DNA from: Schistocephalus solidus
Taxonomy: Eukaryota; Platyhelminthes; Cestoda; Diphyllobothriidea; Diphyllobothriidae
Length of the DNA: 64,000 nucleotides
Assembly (NCBI GenBank): GCA_017591395.1
Contig: WEDG01004997.1
Span: 1-64,000, forward strand
Reading direction: 5' to 3'
The position numbers were made by a program, and so were the translations under genes. This document shows, in pieces, positions 1-10,870 of this stretch (its first letter is position 1; each line of letters starts with the position of its first letter). The notes under the pieces are model-generated. The model was not told where the DNA came from, ran no database searches, and saw only the letters and a list, made by a program, of their open reading frames with translations.

Positions 1-619
1 TAAATGACGAGGAGAAAGTACGGTATGACTGTAACTGTTGAATCTGTTGAAACTTTTGACTCTATCCATCCAATACTTGTTTTATCGGAATAGTAACCAA
101 GAATTAATAAAGCCTAGTTTTCTGTCCTAAAGGTTCAACTGAAATGTGCTGATAATGGCAGGGGGCATTAGTCTGCTCGTAACTTCGCCGTAGAGCAAAT
201 TTTCCTTTTTCCAGAGTGCTCTATTGTTGAAAATAAAGGTATTGATGCAAGGGAACACAGCCTTTCCATGGGTTTGTACTGAGATCCTTGCCTGGAGTTA
301 GACCCCGACGCTTAAGATCCAAAGACAGACCATTCCTGCGGCATTTCATTGAACAGAAACCTGTCCGTATAACAGGCTTCAACAACCCGAAGTCCTTCAA
401 ATTTCTGTTAGTTTCCCTTGATTTATTCAGAGGATGATCATGCAAAGCAGGATTTCTGCGAATCCTCATCAGGCCTGCAGAGCTGTAGAGGAAGCTGGAA
501 TTGAATTCAAATCACAAAATTAAGTAATTTGTTTGCATATTAATGGAAGTTACAGCTTGTCGATACAAGCAAAAATGTGCGTTTTAGATAAAAGGTGAGA
601 AGAAGGACATGCGCTTTCT

Positions 620-1411
620 AGAACAAGGGTTTTATTCCACTGCTATTTCGGATTCACGCTCGAACTCATCATCAAATACAGCATTAGATACGAGCAATTT
701 ATACCCAGGGCTTTGTAGTATTTATAGGATGCATTTGCCATACACATGACAAAGACTCTCCCCTTCATCGAGGATGACTGCCTCTGGCACGCTAATGGCT
801 TGATGGTTGGTATGCCAGTCGTTACTTGCTGAAATTTCATCATCCGTGTTGGATGCTGATGCGATGATGGCTCGGCCACCTGGCTCACCGTTATTGGCGT
901 TTGAAATAGTGTTCAAACACACGCTTTCGGGTGGTTAATTACTTTGGTCAAAGTAAGTCTTAGCAACGAATGTGGGTTGGAGCGGTAATTGCACTTGTCT
1001 GGGAAGCCGGGAACCATGACTCAAGCAACTCGCGGCCTACGTGATAGTCACCTCTCACGAGAATTTTGGCTTAGTTGAACTCGAATTTATGGTCGGGTCT
1101 CGTCGAATAAGCCGTGACTTGGAAGTTGGCGTTATTTCTCCACACTGTTGCCGCGTATTCGAAGATTCGCCTCTGGAGCAGTCTTCCAGCTTCTTCAAAG
1201 TAGTTGCTTTGCTGACAACTGCACCGGATCTGCTAAAGACTCCATATGTTTCGTGCTGTGGCAGTGGGTCCATTGATTTCATTACGTGACGCCTAAAGGC
1301 TGCCTCCGGTCTTTGTTCGACTCCAAATCCAAGTGATGCCAGAAGGCGCCTGATGGCTTCCGAGATGTTTTCGACGTATAAAATTACTCGCCCATGTCCT
1401 GACCTGAACAA
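620..1411 (-). mobile_element. Penelope-like element copy A, 3' part (GIY-YIG region plus hammerhead)
   Basis: The minus strand encodes SEAIRRLLASLG, RPEAAFRRHVMKSMDPLP and HETYGVF, the conserved stretch preceding the GIY-YIG endonuclease in flatworm PLEs. After a frameshift another frame gives SNYFEEAGRLLQRR, a decayed form of the NYVGETGR motif, then EYAATVWRNNANFQV and ILVRGDYHVGRELLESWF, the usual C-terminal part of the domain. Beyond this a TATAAATACT motif (702-711 in minus sense, approximately) and a degenerate hammerhead precede an AATAAA-type tail. Frameshifts and stops show that it is dead. No reverse-transcriptase domain is present. Confidence 0.8.
640..680 (-). ncRNA. Decayed hammerhead ribozyme motif of PLE copy A
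   Basis: On the minus strand TTGATGA (plus 669-675) stands for CTGATGA, followed by a weak stem II and GAAA (plus 646-649). The position relative to the PLE 3' end matches copies D and E. Core and stem changes make activity unlikely. Confidence 0.45.
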
Positions 1412-1414
1412 TAA

Positions 1415-1575
1415 CCCTAAACCGTCGCCCCAATCATGACCTTAACCTTACAGTTCACACTAACCCTAACTGTAATGTTAAAAGTAACCCTAAAATACCT
1501 TTACACCAACGTTAAACATAACAGGAAGCCTACCTCTAAATTAAGCCCTAACCTAATCAGTTAACCCACCTCTCT
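1415..1575 (+). repeat. Degenerate telomere-type (CCCTAA) interspersed tract
   Basis: Repeated TAACCCTAA-like words at irregular spacing, directly abutting the 5' side of PLE copy A. Shorter tracts of the same type occur near 4.62-4.70, 20.48-20.55, 43.90-43.95, 62.98-63.03 and 63.28-63.42 kb. Too irregular for a true telomere array. Confidence 0.5.
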
Positions 1576-1999
1576 ATTTCCTCTCTAGTCTGACGCTAAG
1601 AACCCTTTATTGGTGCGGTTCTAGATCTCATGTTCTGTATGGGAGGCCAGATAAGTCACCGTTAACAAGCAAGCTTATCTGGAGTAACTTCAGACGCACT
1701 GTCTGCCTAATTATGTGGAAATTTCAGAGTAGAATTCCTGTAGTTCTTTTTACAGTCAGCCTCTCTATTACATTAAAGGCATTTTCAAGCCAACACACGT
1801 CAAAATGTGTATTGTGTCTACGATTTTTTTTTCGCCTGTCCTGGTTTGAGGAAAACAAAACCGTCATAGTTTCATTGGCGAATTTTTAGGTGCCGAAAAT
1901 GTAGTGCTCTGGTTGTCACTTTACGGTCGTTGATTGGAGAATTTACAATAATCTTTAAACCAAGAAGTAGTACAGCCGAATACGAGCCAAGGTATTATG

Positions 2000-2960
2000 G
2001 CTTTTTTCAAACTTACAGTCAATTTAATATCGCAAGAGTTGTACTATTAATTCTCCTACAGCATAATTCCAAGACATTTCAGTCACGCTTGGGTACTGGC
2101 TTTTGAATAAGCTTATTTCTAGCCATTTTCGTAAGCTGCCCTCCGTAAAACAAATGACTCCTCATGTAGTATAAAATTTTCCCTTGATTTTAAATTTCCT
2201 TATATAGCCAAATGTATTTTATATAACCAGGCACCAAAATACACTTTCCTGTATAAATTTAGGAGAAAATTACCTCTTCTTCAAATTTCATGCTTGAATT
2301 AACGGTATTTGGGGGTTTAAACGTTTCATAAAATAGGCTTTTTCAAAATTTTCCTATGTTTATTCCGTAAGCACCGTGTCTTTATAGTTAGTAATGCTGC
2401 TTGTTAATTATGCTATGCGTTTCGAATTCACTGCAAAGGTTTACGAATCCTTTATGACGTTGCCTAATAGTGTACATTAATGTAAGATATGTCTTGCCCG
2501 GAAAATAAACAGATTAAATTTTGGAAACCCTGAATGCAGGTGTAACAGCAGATTGCATTTAAAACTTTTCAAAAGTTTGGAAAGTTTTTTAAGCTAAAAG
2601 AAACCTTTCATTTTCCCCGAAACTTTCAAGGCGAAATTCTCTATCAAACGAGTACATGATGGAATATTTGAATGCACGTGTTTTATAAAATATATTTGAA
2701 TTTATAGTAGCATTGGAAATCAATTGAAAGTACATAGTACTTAAGTAGACATTTGTTTTTACAGAATGTAGATTTTGAAGACGACCGACAAGAAGCTTGA
2801 TGACAATATCTTGGAGTGAAATAGCTTAACTGAAATATCCTGGTATTATGCCGTACGATAATTACTATAGAAACTCTACATAAATAATATTTTCTATTTG
2901 AAAATACATTGCAGAATTTCGGTTAAATTTTCAGTCAAGGCTTGAACAAGTTGACAAACT
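2000..2960. repeat. Old dispersed repeat family (two opposite copies here)
   Basis: A stretch around 2040-2110 (AATTCTCCTACAGCATAATTCC, split by mismatches, then ATTTCAGTCA) recurs in plus sense at 51.80-51.90 kb and in minus sense at 2.78-2.90, 5.70-5.79 and 17.76-17.86 kb. All copies share a core of the form taCAGTATAATtcc..gATATTTCAGTcA. No coding capacity or ribozyme core. Probably an ancient non-autonomous element. Confidence 0.45.
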
Positions 2961-3643
2961 TGCCAGGTGCTCTGCTAGATAAGCTAACCGACTCTCGCTT
3001 TGTCGGCAGCGAGAGATTCCATCTTTCAGGAAATTGGCACAGCATTTTATATTAGTTTAACTTTGGAGGAATATTCATGAGAATTTGAACGCTTCTTCTG
3101 GTCAACGGACCGCTTAGGCTTCAAATGGTTCACTAGGCGGAATATCGAGAGTAAATTCAGGTGAGTTGCCTGTGACTCTGGGTTACTCTAATAAGCGAGC
3201 CGTTAGATTTAGTGAGTAAGGCATAGAAACACGAAGATCAACACTGAAGTGATTGAAACTTTCGCGGTGGTGATGGGAAGGCGAGCATGGTAGCTCTGAC
3301 TTGGTTTCACGTGAAAGTAGCTCGTCCGATCGTGCAGTCGACGCCAGCCCCTCAAAAGGCCCTACCTAACACCAACTGACAAAATAGCCCTGCCAAACCA
3401 AAGACTAAAATTCCAATATCAATTGACCGTTTACTGAGTAGACAACCATACCAACATCCAGGACAGCGTGTACAAGTTTAATAGAAAGGGCTTTAATGGT
3501 GCTGGAAAACATCCTAAAATAGATTTGTTTATGGGAGGGGCCAAAACTTGTGGCTGCTTGTCATTTAATGGTCCTTTGGGCTAACTGGACGAGGTTTAAA
3601 GATGCTATACGGTACTCCCGATATAGGTACTACTTAAAAGTCT

Positions 3644-3725
3644 AGACGCGTGTTTCGACAATGTTGCTGCTATCGCATGACGCTGCGATGAGGTGTTTGG
3701 CTCCTCAGTGGGTCCGCAGCGTTCT
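3644..3725 (-). ncRNA. Hammerhead ribozyme, unit 1 of the 3.6-4.2 kb retrozyme
   Basis: On the minus strand CTGAGGA (plus 3702-3708), stem II GCCAA with TTGTC (one mismatch; one pair switched from G-C to A-T relative to the other copies), GAA and a stem III reading ACACGCGT before GTC. Stem I is partly lost. Confidence 0.6.
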
Positions 3726-3999
3726 CTATACGGTTTCTGGTATATGGACTCCAGAGAATAATCGGAAAAATTATTTCTGAAATTCGTAAGTGCAGTTCAT
3801 GGAGTCAGGTGATCCAGACATGACTTTTTAGGGTCAGACCCGAAATTCCAATGAACACCTTCGTCGAACATAATCAACCACTCTGGGATAACCACGTAAT
3901 GCCCACTCTACAAACTAGAAGTACTACAATTACAATCAAATGTATATGGCAAAAATGGTATACCGTACTCCTGACACAGGTACTAGCTAAAAGCCCATA

Positions 4000-4075
4000 C
4001 AAACCTTTCGCCGATGTTACTGCTACTGCATGACGCAGTAACGAGGGGTTCGGCTCCTCAGTGGATCCCCTAGCG
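4000..4075 (-). ncRNA. Hammerhead ribozyme, unit 2 of the 3.6-4.2 kb retrozyme
   Basis: On the minus strand CTGAGGA (plus 4055-4061; position 7 of the core is variable in hammerheads), stem II GCCGA/TCGGC (plus 4050-4054 with 4010-4014) and GAA (plus 4007-4009). The stem II extension carries its own long hairpin around TTACTGC/GCAGTAA. The cleavage triplet is GTA. Stem III is degraded. Confidence 0.65.
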
Positions 4076-4199
4076 TTCTCTACGCGGTTTCTGTTATTTG
4101 GACTACAGAGCGAACATGAAGTCACGTCCGAATCACCTGACTCCATTTCCTGCACTGAATAATTTTAGAAATTATTTCCCCTGATGAACGAGGGGCATC

Positions 4200-7100
4200 C
4201 ATGACCAGCTTAAATAACCAAATCAGTAGACGGCGTCATAGTAATATTATAAATGGCTCCTTAGAAGTCTTTATCGAGTGTCAGGTGAGATGTCAACACT
4301 TACGAAAAGAACACAAAAATAATGATGGGAATTAGAAACTAGAACATAGAGCCATCGGTTCTATGTGGCACACACGTATTCGGGCTTTTTTAACTGAAGA
4401 AAAAGACATGATATCTAGAAAAAAAGCTTTATTAACTTGACGTTTCAGGTACTCTCAGAGAAAGTCGCACAAAAGGATTTTAAGAACACTAACTTCACAC
4501 CTTTAATACCACATTTTTGAGAAAACTGGCGATAAGACACGGGGATAGAAAGTCCTATGACAATAAGGGTGGTCCCATGTAAAATTCCAGGAGTGTAAAC
4601 ATTCAAGTTTCATGACTTTGGTCCAAAAGAAACCCCAACCATAATGTTGAATCTAACCCTGCGCTTGCCCTTAACCCTTATGTAAGCAATAACCCTTTTC
4701 CTCCTGGAAATGTGGACAGTTTCATTAAATAGCATTTTATGCGTGCCCTTAGTCAAATTGACATGAAACAGAAAATGTCAAGTTCTTCCTATGAAGTTTG
4801 AATAATAAGACCAAACCCACAGGACCCCATTTGAACTGATTAACTGGATCTCGCGGCATTTAAGGTTACTCGTGGAGAATGAAAGTTATCCTGTGTGATA
4901 TACATAAGAAACGACAATCTTCATAGTGGCGCTTATCCAGGTTATTTAACTCATTATGATTCTTTGGTTGCCGCTGACAGTTTAAAGTTTAAACACGAAA
5001 AGTTTTCAGTTAAACATTTTTGTGATGACCATTTGCATAGATCATTGTTGAAACAGGCGAAAATGCATTTGTTTTTGAAATATTACAACGCTACCATTTA
5101 TGCGATCAGTTAGCAACCTGCATCATGACCAATACTGATAATTTTCTTTAACCCATGTGCCATTGGATCCCAGAAATAAAAATTTTAAGGGGAAAATCAA
5201 TAAAACATTAAGCCACCTTTGGTCCAGAGGAGAAGTGCTGCCAAATTTTGAAATCAAATGATACAAAAATTAGGATTTTTTGCAAAATGTAGCTTTCACT
5301 GGCAAGTTCATTTGTAAGTCCAAACAATCTAGCTGAAAAAGTAGATATTTTTCTTGGACCTTGATACCTTAAAGAGCTCATAAACGTTTGTAGTGGACAT
5401 GGATTATGTTATATACCCCACAAGAAGCACTGATAACTGGACAAGTGCAGTGCTACTGGAATGGACATTGCATGGTCTTAAAATTCTTATGATTAAAAAC
5501 TTAAATTAACCCAAAAGATACCATTTCTTTGCACAGAAATTAAGGGGAATGCACATTTCTGCCAAAGAAGTACATGAAAAGAAATCTTATATATCTTTTG
5601 TTTGTGAAATATGTTTGAAATTATAAGTTTATCGAAAGTCAACGAGAAAAACAAGACCACTTACGTAGTGACTTTTTTCAGTCTACTTTTGGAAGACAAC
5701 CGGAAGGAAGCGTACTTACCACCCTGCATCCTAAATTGACAGAAATATCTTGGAAGTATCCTTTATGATAACCAATATCGCAACCAAACTGAGTATTCCG
5801 TTCTGACCGAAAACAACTTTTAGAATTCTTTAACCGTTCCTGTGTAAAATCACTTTTCTTATGGAGCTTTGTGACAACTACAGGCACAAGATACTCATAC
5901 AAGTGGATAGGACCTGGGGATTACAACTTGCTAATCGCGAGAAACGTGACTTTAGCGACATCGGAAGGAATTACTGGAACATTTTTGGACTATCCTTCTT
6001 CAATTAGTATAGCCTACTCCGCTTAATGAAATTTGCAGATTATTCAGCAGATGTCCAAGCCATGTGTACTCCTCTGGCACACTCACACCTGTGAGATGTA
6101 AGCTGTTTAAACCTTTGTTGTGTGAAATCCTGGAATTTTTGTTTAGGGGCCAGGTCATATAAATGGTGCACGTAGTTGAGGCCATTAGACACATCAGCAG
6201 CTGCGCCGCCATCAGCCCACTGTGCGCTTGTTGAGGTGGCTAATTAGTAAACTGAGAGTCGGTCTACAATAGCTCCTCCTTACTGGGGGCCTCAATCACA
6301 CTCCTACTCCGTGGGGTTCAAGCCAAATGTGGTGCTAGCCACCTGCATCCAACTCCTTCTCATACCTTCTTGCCTCTGTCTTGACACCGGGCACAGACAG
6401 GTAAGAAAAGAGAAAGTGCGGTAACTGCATCGCATGTCTAATATCACTTAAAACTGATCCAAGTGCAAGTCACCGTTCCTACATCAACATGCTGTTCACA
6501 CGTGGTGGACCTCATCGTAAGCGATGGTTAAACTGCCATTTTGTCGAGATATCTGCCCAGTTGAGATTATCAGGCAGCCTGTGACTTCAGCATAAGCAGA
6601 GTTATCAGACCTCAATCGTATAAACGTGGAATAGTTCCACACTGGCAGAGAAAAGGCATGCCAATCCGTACGTTGGTGTGGACTAAGGCTTATTAATTGT
6701 GGATGAAGTTTTTCTACACATTGCCTAATGTACAACACCTTAGAATGAAACATCACTTCAAAAGAATTCATACATGATAGGATGATGGGAACCTATAAAG
6801 TCCTTTTTTACCTAGTTGCAAAGTTTGATTGGAATAAAATCATCACCTACGTAGTGTGTATTCATTATTTGACTGTTTGACGTTGGCAAAATCTATATTG
6901 GGTTTCTTAAGGAGATGCGGAAGCGTTCATCTTCATCTCATTTTACAAAAGTGCATTTTCTTTAAGTAGCATTCCTAAATTAAGGGTTATTTTCACAGCA
7001 AAGCGTTCAATTACACCTGTAAGCCTCTGTTTTTGCATTTTCTTTATGAATTTAAAAGAACAGGCTTCATATTTTCCCCAAGAACCGATGCATCGTGTCA

Positions 7101-7820
7101 TAGGAAAGGGTCTCCTATGCTTCTAAAATATTTACGATGACATATACCACGCCACAAATATGTGATTTTGTCTTCGATGCCAAAGAATATGCATAACTGC
7201 AAACATTTTTAATGGCAAAATGATCCTTTTGTGCTAGTGTTGTGTTTGAGGAAGGCATAAATCTCCGTAAAAGCCGGATACGGGAAGAAATTGTTATTCG
7301 TTCTGTTTAGAAAAAGCAACATATAAACATTCAATGGAAAATCCTGGGATAGGTGAATGTTGATATGGGGAGTTTTGCCTGCACAAGCTCCCCATGTAGC
7401 AATTATTGTGAAACTTATTTCATAATAATCAGTTTAGCAATATCACACAGGATAAGTTTAGTTACGTGGCCATGATTTCGGCGCATTTATGCGATTGGGT
7501 CCAACCGACGAAACCTAAAACATACACTTCAAATTTTCGGTGCCATTGATTTAGACGTTGTTCCTTTTACTCATGCATGCAAAGCGTGACGAACTATGCC
7601 TTTTCTTTTCTTTCAACGTTATCTTATTGAAGACAAATTCATGCCTTTGAGCGTAACTCAATCCTTGTTTAAATCTGGTCAATTCTCTAGGCTTCATTTT
7701 GTTTGCGCATTTTTCTCTGATAATTTAAACTTGCAAATTTCACAAAAATAATATTTGTCAACTTCAAATTTATTTTTCGGTCGCGTCAATCAGAAGAAAT
7801 AAGAATTGAATAAATATTAC
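4200..7820. other. Intergenic stretch
   Basis: Apart from SINE family 2 copy 1 (6.18-6.55 kb), the old repeat near 5.70-5.79 kb and a CATAAACGTTTG repeat near 5.37 kb, I see only AT-rich DNA and short unsupported frames. Confidence 0.4.
6180..6545 (+). mobile_element. SINE family 2, copy 1
   Basis: Shares the ordered words GCTCCTCCTTA, TCCGTGGGGTTCAAGCC-like B box, GCAAGTCACCGT and TGCTGTTCACACGTGGTGGA with 21.24-21.61 kb and, inverted, with 19.77-20.04 kb. An A-box-like TGGCTAATTAGTAAAC precedes the B box. A tRNA-derived origin is likely, possibly from a long-variable-arm tRNA. No ribozyme motif. Confidence 0.6.
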
Positions 7821-7827
7821 ATTATGC

Positions 7828-8085
7828 TAGAGGGTGCTCATCGATCAACTTACGGACCATACGCGTTCCGCTGTGCTTTGGAGCTCGAGCCCCGTCAACA
7901 GTCGCAAGACAATTAGTAATGTAGATAGGTCGTGAGTACTGACATCGACAAGGGAGACTGGGGAGGGCCATTTCTGACTTATAAGGCGTCATCAGCTGGC
8001 CATATTCAACCCCAGGTGTTGCGCCAGCCGAGAAGTCCAAAGCTCTAACGCTCGTGGTCTTACCGGTTTGCACCTGACTTGTCAA
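7828..8085 (-). mobile_element. tRNA-Lys-like hammerhead SINE, copy 1
   Basis: Minus-sense copy: tail GTTGATCGATGAGCACC at the low end, degraded tRNA head near 8060-8085. The hammerhead box CTGATGA (plus 7989-7995) and GAAA (plus 7971-7974) are intact, but stem II is altered. The open frame across this copy is a by-product of the repeat. Confidence 0.7.
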
Positions 8086-8249
8086 AGCAACTGCCAACGT
8101 GTGCGCATGAATTATGCTTAACAAACAGTGATTTCCGCGGTCTCACTGCTGTACAGGAAACGCCAAGAGGAAGAGGAGGAGGGTTGATATAGCGCTTTCA
8201 CAAGAATTGAGTAAACGAGAACAGAAACGGACTCTGCTGGCTAAAGGAG

Positions 8250-8515
8250 AAGATGTTGATGAACGCTCACCGATGGCTAGCGGAAATCATTCGTCCCGTT
8301 ATGCGTTTTAGCTCACTCTCGAGCCCCACCAGTAGTAAAAGCAGATGCAAAACACCGACAAAGACACGGGTGACTGAGATGACCAGTTCTGGCTTATTAG
8401 TAACTGTCCTCGTCAGCCAGCCTTATCTTACAACAGATTTTGGGGGCACCTAAGGCTGGATCTTGCGTCCTTTTGGTCAATTAGTCTTCCATTCTCATCA
8501 TTGAGTCATGACCTC
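8250..8515 (-). mobile_element. tRNA-Lys-like hammerhead SINE, copy 2
   Basis: Minus-sense copy with GCTCACTCTCGAGCCCCACC in its tail region and a head near 8450-8510. Its core box reads CTGACGA, allowed by the variable position 7, but stem II contains an insertion. Pairs head-to-head with copy 3. Confidence 0.65.
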
Positions 8516-8571
8516 GTTGCTCTGTCATCTACCATGGGGTATATTAGCCATGGCAGAGGACAGGACACGGA

Positions 8572-8745
8572 GCCCGTGGCTAAAGGGTTAGAGCGTTGCC
8601 CCTAAAAAAATGATTTTGAGTCCCATTTTATCAAAAAACCTGGAGTTGAGTAAGTCCGGCTGGTGATGGCTTATAAACCTAAAGTGGCCGTTTCGGGCTT
8701 TTTTGTCCCTATAGGTTTTCTGATCCGGAAAAGATCCTGTTTTTA
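8572..8745 (+). mobile_element. tRNA-Lys-like hammerhead SINE, copy 3
   Basis: Plus-sense copy with A-box-like GAGCCCGTGGCTAAAGGGTT and GAGCGTTG, then a damaged B box. The hammerhead box is CTGGTGA (A6 mutated). Lies inverted relative to copy 2, with heads facing. Confidence 0.65.
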
Positions 8746-9400
8746 AAAAGGGCGTCTTCTCTTCTAAATAATTTATTTTTTTAATTTGTGACGATTTTGC
8801 CCTCATAAAACAGTGATTATGCTTAAAATTAACTCATTTTCAAAGGCACACGTAATTCATAAGCAAAGATAACTAATCTTTACGTAATGACAAAGTGACC
8901 ATGTCTCGACCGAGGCAACCTTCGCGTCGATGGTAAGATATTTGTTGTGATATAATCCTGATTAATATATATCTTAGGAAAGGCATGAGTGCCAATTCCG
9001 CCGTAAAATAAGTAATATTTATAGCCAAAAAACGGTGCTGAAAATTGAGGAAAACGCTCGTGAAAATGGTTTTAGCATCAATTCGAGGATTTTACAACCA
9101 TGTGGATTGCTCTAGACGTTTAAAGGACATTGCTTTGGTAATAGACGCACAAGGTATACGCTCACGTGCGAAACACCCTACCAAAGCCCTTTTAATGAGA
9201 TAACATTTTCAGGAAGGTTTTTACTGGATGAGTAGTTATTCCAACGCAGGATTTCTTTGTGGAAGTCCATTATGATTAGTGATCAAGGTTTGTGAGTAAG
9301 TGAGCCTACAAATATTAATCTGATCGTCTTCATCAGAAGATAGAAAACTCTAAAGCTGACTACATAGATAAAAGCTTTCAAGCGTGATTCTTTTTTTCAG

Positions 9401-10110
9401 ACAAATACGTTTACCAAATAGGTTGTAATGATGGGGCCTGCAGCTACGTCAAGGAAACTGGACGGAAATAACAGACATGCCTACATGAGCACAAAATGGC
9501 GGCTCTGAGGCTAGACCCAAACTCACAGCTTGTAGTTCATATTGGAGAGACTGGCCATACGTTGACATTCAAAAATCGACCATCGTCGGCCGAGGAACCT
9601 CAAAAGCCGAACGACTTACGCTTTAGGCATGGTATTCAGGTGCCAACTCTATCGACAGACATCTAGACCTTTCAACGGCCTATCAAGTCCTATGTCATTA
9701 TGCGCATAAAGACCAGGGCAAGGTGGTTACACCGGCACTAAGGCATATAAGCGAAGATGGCCCCGCGATGAACCCACCAGAAGAGGAGTCAGGCTTAAGA
9801 GCACCCTCTACTGATGTGAAGTTGCCCAATACCAGCGGCTGTCAAGCTGTACGAATATCCACGCAGAAGCCAAGACAGCGAACGAGAGAAAACTCGAGCA
9901 GTCGAGGCCCGACAAGTTCAGCCTGTCTTTCAAAACACTGATCAATACGAGCAGTAGACGCTTGAAAAACAATTATCAGTAGACGCTTGAAAACGCTTCA
10001 GTAGGGTGGTTGAAAACGCTTCAATTTTCCGCTTGAAAACGGAGAGCTGGCCAAGCTCTCCGAAACGTCAGCAAAAAAATAAACCAACTCTGGTGAGGAC
10101 TTTTTATTTA
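9401..10110 (+). mobile_element. Penelope-like element copy B, GIY-YIG domain and 3' end
   Basis: Plus-strand translation gives VYQIGCNDGACSYVKETGRK, a form of the YVGETGR motif, then LHEHKMAALRLDPNSQLVVH and ETGHTLTF. After a frameshift comes GRGTSKAERLTL and AWYSGANSIDRHLDL. This order (Y-x-x-E-T-G-R, E-H-x-x-A, E-T-G-H-T, S-I-x-R-H) is the GIY-YIG endonuclease at the C-terminus of PLE polyproteins. In-frame stops and one shift show that it is a fossil. Its tail (9.76-10.07 kb) ends in repeated CGCTTGAAAAC units and a hairpin followed by GAAACGTCAG. Confidence 0.85.
10031..10072 (+). ncRNA. Hammerhead-like hairpin at the 3' end of PLE copy B
   Basis: An 8-bp stem (10041-10048 with 10054-10061) is followed directly by GAAA (10062-10065), C and GTC (10067-10069), the hammerhead stem II, G12-A14 and cleavage triplet arrangement. 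The upstream catalytic box reads TTGAAAA instead of CTGATGA, so G8 is missing and cleavage is not expected. Stem III is the self-complementary ACGT. Confidence 0.5.
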
Positions 10111-10239
10111 TCCGAATTGTATCCCAGAATTCTAAACTTTGCGAATCTGAGATCCAGTATTATTTCAGATTCGCATAGATAAGACGTTAGGGATCAAATT
10201 CAGATAAGTGTAAATTGCTTACCAGAATAGGTTTGCATT

Positions 10240-10440
10240 GTAGCTGGGCTGGAGTTGCCCAACACCAACGGCCGTCAAGTTGCACAAATAGCCACGCAGA
10301 AACCGAGGCAACGGACGAGAAAAAAAATCGATCAGTTTAAGGCAGTAGCAGTTTAAGCTTTGAAAATGGAAAGCCGGCCAAGCTTTCCGAAACGTCAGCG
10401 ACAATGCAAGCCTCTTCTGGTGATCAATTTACACTTTCCC
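10240..10440 (+). mobile_element. Penelope-like element copy C, 3'-end fragment
   Basis: A second direct copy of the tail of copy B. GTTGCCCAACACCAACGGC at about 10.25 kb parallels GTTGCCCAATACCAGCGGC at about 9.82 kb, and the two keep parallel order through the ribozyme-like hairpin. No endonuclease coding sequence is retained. It sits about 130 bases after copy B, so it could be a tandem PLE arrangement or a separate insertion. Confidence 0.7.
10358..10400 (+). ncRNA. Hammerhead-like hairpin of PLE copy C
   Basis: A 7-bp stem (10368-10374 with 10382-10388) followed by GAAA (10389-10392) and GTC (10394-10396). Compared with copy B, one stem pair changes from G-C to A-T on both sides, so pairing is kept. 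The catalytic box again reads TTGAAAA. Confidence 0.5.
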
Positions 10441-10734
10441 GTATAAGTTATTCGGTGTGTTATCCAGGGCATTTGGGAGGGCTTTAGAGTTATTGGGAAG
10501 TGTCGCGGATTTAAGCGATTTAAATAACGTGCCATATATCCGTGGCCCTCGGTATGTCAGGTTAAGAGTGGCTCTCAGAGGAAAAACGAGCAACACAATC
10601 CAACAAAATGCATTTTAAAACATCTTAAAAACAGAATTTACGCGTACAGTAACCATTCCTCACAAAGGCAGTTTCGCATACAAATAATGAAAAGAAAATG
10701 AGACACGAAAAACACCGCGCGCGCTTAATGTGTA

Positions 10735-10870
10735 AGTCATTCATGACGGCTTCAGTGGCAGAGTGGTCGAAATTGGCGTCTAGAGTTCCTTTGGGATACC
10801 AAATGCGTCTATCACCCGCGCGATCAGCTGGGTGGGGCTCGGAGTGTGACGGGCGTGAGGCTGGGCAAGA
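10735..10870 (+). mobile_element. Possible tRNA-Ser/Leu-like SINE head
   Basis: GTGGCAGAGTGGTCGAAATT resembles the A box and D arm of a long-arm tRNA. It is followed by GC-rich sequence in which a GGGCGTGAGGCTGGGC-like unit is repeated in related form near 10.98 kb. No clear B box. Confidence 0.25.

Larger units (their letters stand above)
3604..4190 (-). mobile_element. Retrozyme-like element, about 1.7 tandem units of about 353 bp
   Basis: On the minus strand two hammerhead motifs in direct repeat lie 353 bases apart (cleavage positions near 3645 and 3998). Both share the flanks seen at 53.3 kb, including GAGAACGCT before the core and CTTTT(A)AG after it. The tandem, ribozyme-delimited layout is that described for retrozymes, which are non-autonomous elements that spread through self-cleaved circular RNAs. 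No coding capacity. Overlapping short frames are not genes. Confidence 0.75.

Noticed and set aside
4176..4200. CTGATGA near 4.18 kb as a hammerhead
   Set aside because: No stem II, GAAA or cleavage triplet follows.
7822..8124. 100-codon minus-strand frame
   Set aside because: Lies inside a hammerhead SINE copy; the same sequence recurs without conserved frame.
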